NCBI RefSeq assembly: GCF_008087625.1
Contig: NZ_CP042997.1
Span: forward strand, 4,092,001 to 4,156,000
Length of the DNA: 64,000 bases
From: Aquisphaera giovannonii
Lineage (GTDB): Bacteria > Planctomycetota > Planctomycetia > Isosphaerales > Isosphaeraceae
Reading direction: 5' to 3'
Positions 63,301-64,000 of this stretch are shown here, piece by piece. Under the pieces are notes generated by a model. It ran no database searches, had not been told where the DNA came from, and worked only from the letters and a program-made list of their open reading frames with translations. A program made the translations under genes and the position numbers. Numbering within the stretch: the first letter of the stretch is position 1; each line of letters begins with the position of its first letter.

Positions 63301-63945
63301 CCGATGGCGGGGAACTCCCTCGCGTCCACGGTCACCGGCCTCCTCGCCGTGAACTGGGAGGAGACCTCCAGCGTGCTCCCCCTGCAGGACCAGTCCATGC
63401 CGGCGGTGGCCGTGCTGCTGTCCTCGGCCGCCGAGCCGGAGGCCCCGGCCGTCGCCGAGCCGGGCCGCCACGTCGGGCCCGCCGCGGAACCGCCGGCGGG
63501 CGGGGCCGGGGCAGAATCCGGGGCGGACCGGGTCGGCGAAGGGCCGTCCCCGGAGACGATCCTCAATCGGTACGTCTCGGGGGTCGACGACAGCCTGGAT
63601 CGGGCCGGCCGGCGGCTCAACGAGGAAGCCTTGACCGCCCCCGATGTCGTCGGGCCGGAGCGAGGCGAGCAGCCGGCCCCCGCGCCCGCCGGGGACGAGT
63701 CGGGATGGCTGCCGCCCGGCTGCCCGACGCTCCCGATGCCCGCCAGGCTGCTCCCCGCCGAGCCCTCCGACGACCCGGGAGAGGCCGGGCGGTTGTCCGA
63801 TGCGGGACGCCGGGAACCGAGGCCCGCGACCCCTCTCCTCGGCGCCGCCGCGGCCGTGCTCGCGGGCATCGGAGCGTTCCGGGTCCGGGCCCCGGCCGCC
63901 TGGGCCCGGCGAACAAATCGCCGGGGCCGCCGCCCCGTGGCCTGA
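57331..63945 (+). CDS. giant FG-GAP/VCBS beta-propeller surface protein with PPC domain
   Basis: A 2204-residue protein. The Pro/Arg-rich N-terminus ends LDYLEPRVALSWGP, the planctomycete LExRxxLS motif. A pre-peptidase C-terminal (PPC) domain follows (about 70-170, GSLDRARDAQAYLFTVSQDG, GTYYLDVRTTDGGAGNYTL). About 33 FG-GAP/VCBS repeats of about 49 residues cover 180-1905 (core D-x-N-x-D-G-x-x-D-L, then LLGRGDGTF), which would fold into several calcium-binding propellers. After this comes a Pro/Glu-rich tail and a weak hydrophobic segment (LLGAAAAVLAGIGAF) near the end. ATG 57331 overlaps the kinase stop (TGATG); GTG 57328 is an alternative. The coupled kinase suggests that it is a partner or regulated surface protein. 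Ligand unknown. Confidence 0.9.
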   Translation: MPATPPPPQSQPPPPPGRPDRARPRPAPGPGPAPRRPRRSRRRRPSLDYLEPRVALSWGPWAPGAPDPLPTDPTVQVAGSLDRARDAQAYLFTVSQDGLLTADVHAEGMDTQLSLLDRDRNPIIQSQAASPSNRDDRISQHLPAGTYYLDVRTTDGGAGNYTLSTRFIATTSSLTSLPAGSGPVAIESRDLDGDGYPDLAVADNYGNAVLVYLNAGDGSFRPAASLPVGFGPGAIASADLNRDGIPDLVTANQFSDDLSVLLGRGDGTFQDAREVPAGSFPTAIAAADFNGDGIPDLAVANMADDDASIFLGTGDGGFRPGPTLATGRAPDALAAVDFDRDGRMDLVVANHDGGYLSIFLGRGDGTFAPGRSWAAPGAISSLAAGDFNRDGIPDLAAACDGSDGVAVLLGRGDGTFRASDRQSTGSIPYDVVPADLDRDGILDLCTANCGDGTVSVFRGRGDGTFVAMGNLRVGNGAQGLAAADLSGDGRVDLATADLISRTATVLAGNGDGTFQAGGHPPRPVNPSAVVRADFNGDGVPDLALADGSRDAVEVMLGRGDGSFRAPISVDCGRGPFDLAAGDLDGDGIPDLAVATYLSNQVAILRGRGDGTFSPIGRMAAGDWPCYLAIADLDGDGRPDVIAANWASNDLSVFLGRGDGTFRDQVVYATGATPDGVLVADVNGDGRPDVVTPNTGSDDVSVLLGRGDGSLAGQVRWAAGPGPWSVAAGDFNEDGRVDLAVSDYTSAAPSRVSVLLGRGDGGFLPPSAVPAGSSPYPIAVGDFNRDGHQDLLVGNDGSNDLSLLLGRGDGTFRPGARLAAGDGPDAMATGDFNGDGLLDAVVANYRSGDVAFLAGNGDGTFRSPTVQGVGPERMLMASADFNGDGLLDVAVLDSGAGTVTIRLNQGEGVFRDLPATPAGDEPSAILVADLNRDGRPDLVVADAGSGNLSILLGLGDGTFASERRVAVGPRPTSLVTGDFDGAGRVEIAVAHAGTDRITLLGSNGDGTFFPWRELVVGAEPVALVAADLNGDGVLDLATANRSSADLSVLLGDGRGGFVQTRIGLPGAGPTGLVAFGQGPGRPPLLVVQDDPGRRAWTVQLAFQGGGVVGDPHWYPTPGEPGAYAQADFNGDGLPDLIGGTRGSSLLQRYIARPDGQTVTEEPFDAGQSVDGLLAGDFNNDGILDLAVGSLADGTVRVWLGVGDAQFVAPVSASPTQGRKLWLGDLNGDGAVDALELDGTGHAAMRLGRAGSPGQFGAPQPITPIYPGAVRDFTVLASSRGVRTAILPVQGPGLVVVTWNMDGTSSYDLVPLDPALMASRVIAGDLDGDGREDLVVLARATGQALVLFQGADGHFTRVQWTIDVGASPSDAVIVRAPGAAFPEIVVADEGSGDVTVVRCLALRAFAPPVRLSAGLSPAGLSWDGGRYQRSSPDQPTTLVAGDFNGDGIPGLVVLDRGSNRICILPGLDGGRFADPTLEQSYQAGFDPIKLVAGAFDADGDSDLAILNRGSRDLLILLNDGSGRFVTGQRIPVGNRPNDVVSRDINGDGKPDLLVSNDSGDLLILLGRGDGTFAPYQRADQVVKLAVGDIDGNGRPTFVLTNEARDELVVTTPQAGQTFLQGRGEGLLAPSDVKIADLNGDGLSDLLVANSGGNELLIYLGIGGGAFASPLRVFAGTNPVEIQVGGVDAHGRRDLFVTNSGSNDVSVFITYVDEAGFQVEQGPRLAAGLSPVSTTVAEVEGDDRPDLLVVNQGGDAVSLLLGEGGGFFTDKAARVYPSGEGPIRAYVGQFVGGPGNDLVIVNSVSSTLTVYSDFLSPGAEPITVPTGGLDPIAAVAGDYNGDGFLDLVVANNGDSRISLLNGGASGIALADSFVLGASGRPTGVVVGGKGGDFRFYVSTEGSNSVLDVTYLLELHAPAPSQSAWAAVQAPGGERPVASIESAPAVWSIGSGANPASPSTSQSLAAIILAGTPGPSWAAGSFLAGLIGTLQVLPPMAGNSLASTVTGLLAVNWEETSSVLPLQDQSMPAVAVLLSSAAEPEAPAVAEPGRHVGPAAEPPAGGAGAESGADRVGEGPSPETILNRYVSGVDDSLDRAGRRLNEEALTAPDVVGPERGEQPAPAPAGDESGWLPPGCPTLPMPARLLPAEPSDDPGEAGRLSDAGRREPRPATPLLGAAAAVLAGIGAFRVRAPAAWARRTNRRGRRPVA
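57880..63060 (+). repeat. about 33 tandem FG-GAP/VCBS coding repeats
   Basis: The repeat core is about 147 bp per unit. Units 1-18 are regular and similar (for example FNGDGIPDLAVAN and LGRGDGTF); later units diverge and lose some calcium-loop residues (units 29-33). Counted by eye from the protein, so the total may be off by one or two. Confidence 0.85.
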
Positions 63946-64000
63946 CCGGGCCCGCCACGCCCCTCCGCCGCGACGCTGCCCCGGGTCGTCCGCCTCGAAG

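Overview
The window is very GC-rich and looks like a chromosomal segment of a planctomycete, most probably of the Isosphaeraceae type (Singulisphaera, Aquisphaera or Paludisphaera relatives). The evidence is family content: a DUF1559 prepilin-like protein, a CRTAC1-type ASPIC/UnbV protein, a Ser/Thr kinase-TPR protein, huge FG-GAP proteins, an extracellular-protein N-terminal motif of the form LExRxxLS, and a poly-HAMP hybrid histidine kinase. The genus is an inference. No rRNA, tRNA, CRISPR array, transposase or prophage gene was seen.

Layout. 1-5.6 kb (minus): a partial TPR/FG-GAP/ASPIC protein, a DUF1559 pseudopilin-like protein, a small lipoprotein and a membrane protein. 5.8-9.5 kb (plus): a membrane-anchored sulfatase-fold enzyme and two overlapping nucleotidyltransferase-fold genes. 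10-28 kb (minus): a signalling island. A 2390-residue poly-HAMP histidine kinase and a second hybrid kinase come first. They are followed by an overlapping RsbR-RsbS-RsbT-SpoIIE/HATPase stressosome module that runs without gaps into two more hybrid histidine kinases. A frameshifted secreted protein ends the run. 28-36 kb: thioesterase, secreted and membrane proteins, an orphan E2-like acyltransferase, a repeat protein behind a near-perfect sigma-54 promoter, a frameshifted SGNH hydrolase, a GH18 glycosidase, and crcB beside a double-DUF190 gene. 36-43 kb: comB, glycyl-tRNA synthetase, a TIM-barrel isomerase, a NIPSNAP protein, a DUF2231-Rieske fusion and a rhomboid. 43-51 kb: a membrane patatin, a lower-GC two-gene cassette of unknown function, an EamA transporter, an esterase-SMP30 fusion, and a MOSC/molybdopterin-fold pair. 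51-64 kb: a GGDEF/HD-GYP regulator, then a Ser/Thr kinase-TPR gene overlapping a 2204-residue surface beta-propeller protein.

The most interesting system is the stressosome-kinase operon (11.6-18.4 kb). In Bacillus, RsbT released from the RsbR/RsbS stressosome activates a phosphatase upstream of sigma-B. Here no RsbU, RsbV, RsbW or sigma factor is adjacent. Instead the histidine kinase encoded just downstream begins with a domain very similar to the neighbouring RsbT but lacking the ATP-binding Asn and Asp residues. The stressosome may therefore capture and release a histidine kinase directly. Two genes in the window (around 11.43 and 32.83 kb) each need a single-base correction to restore a plausible full-length product, so they are either recent lesions or sequence errors.
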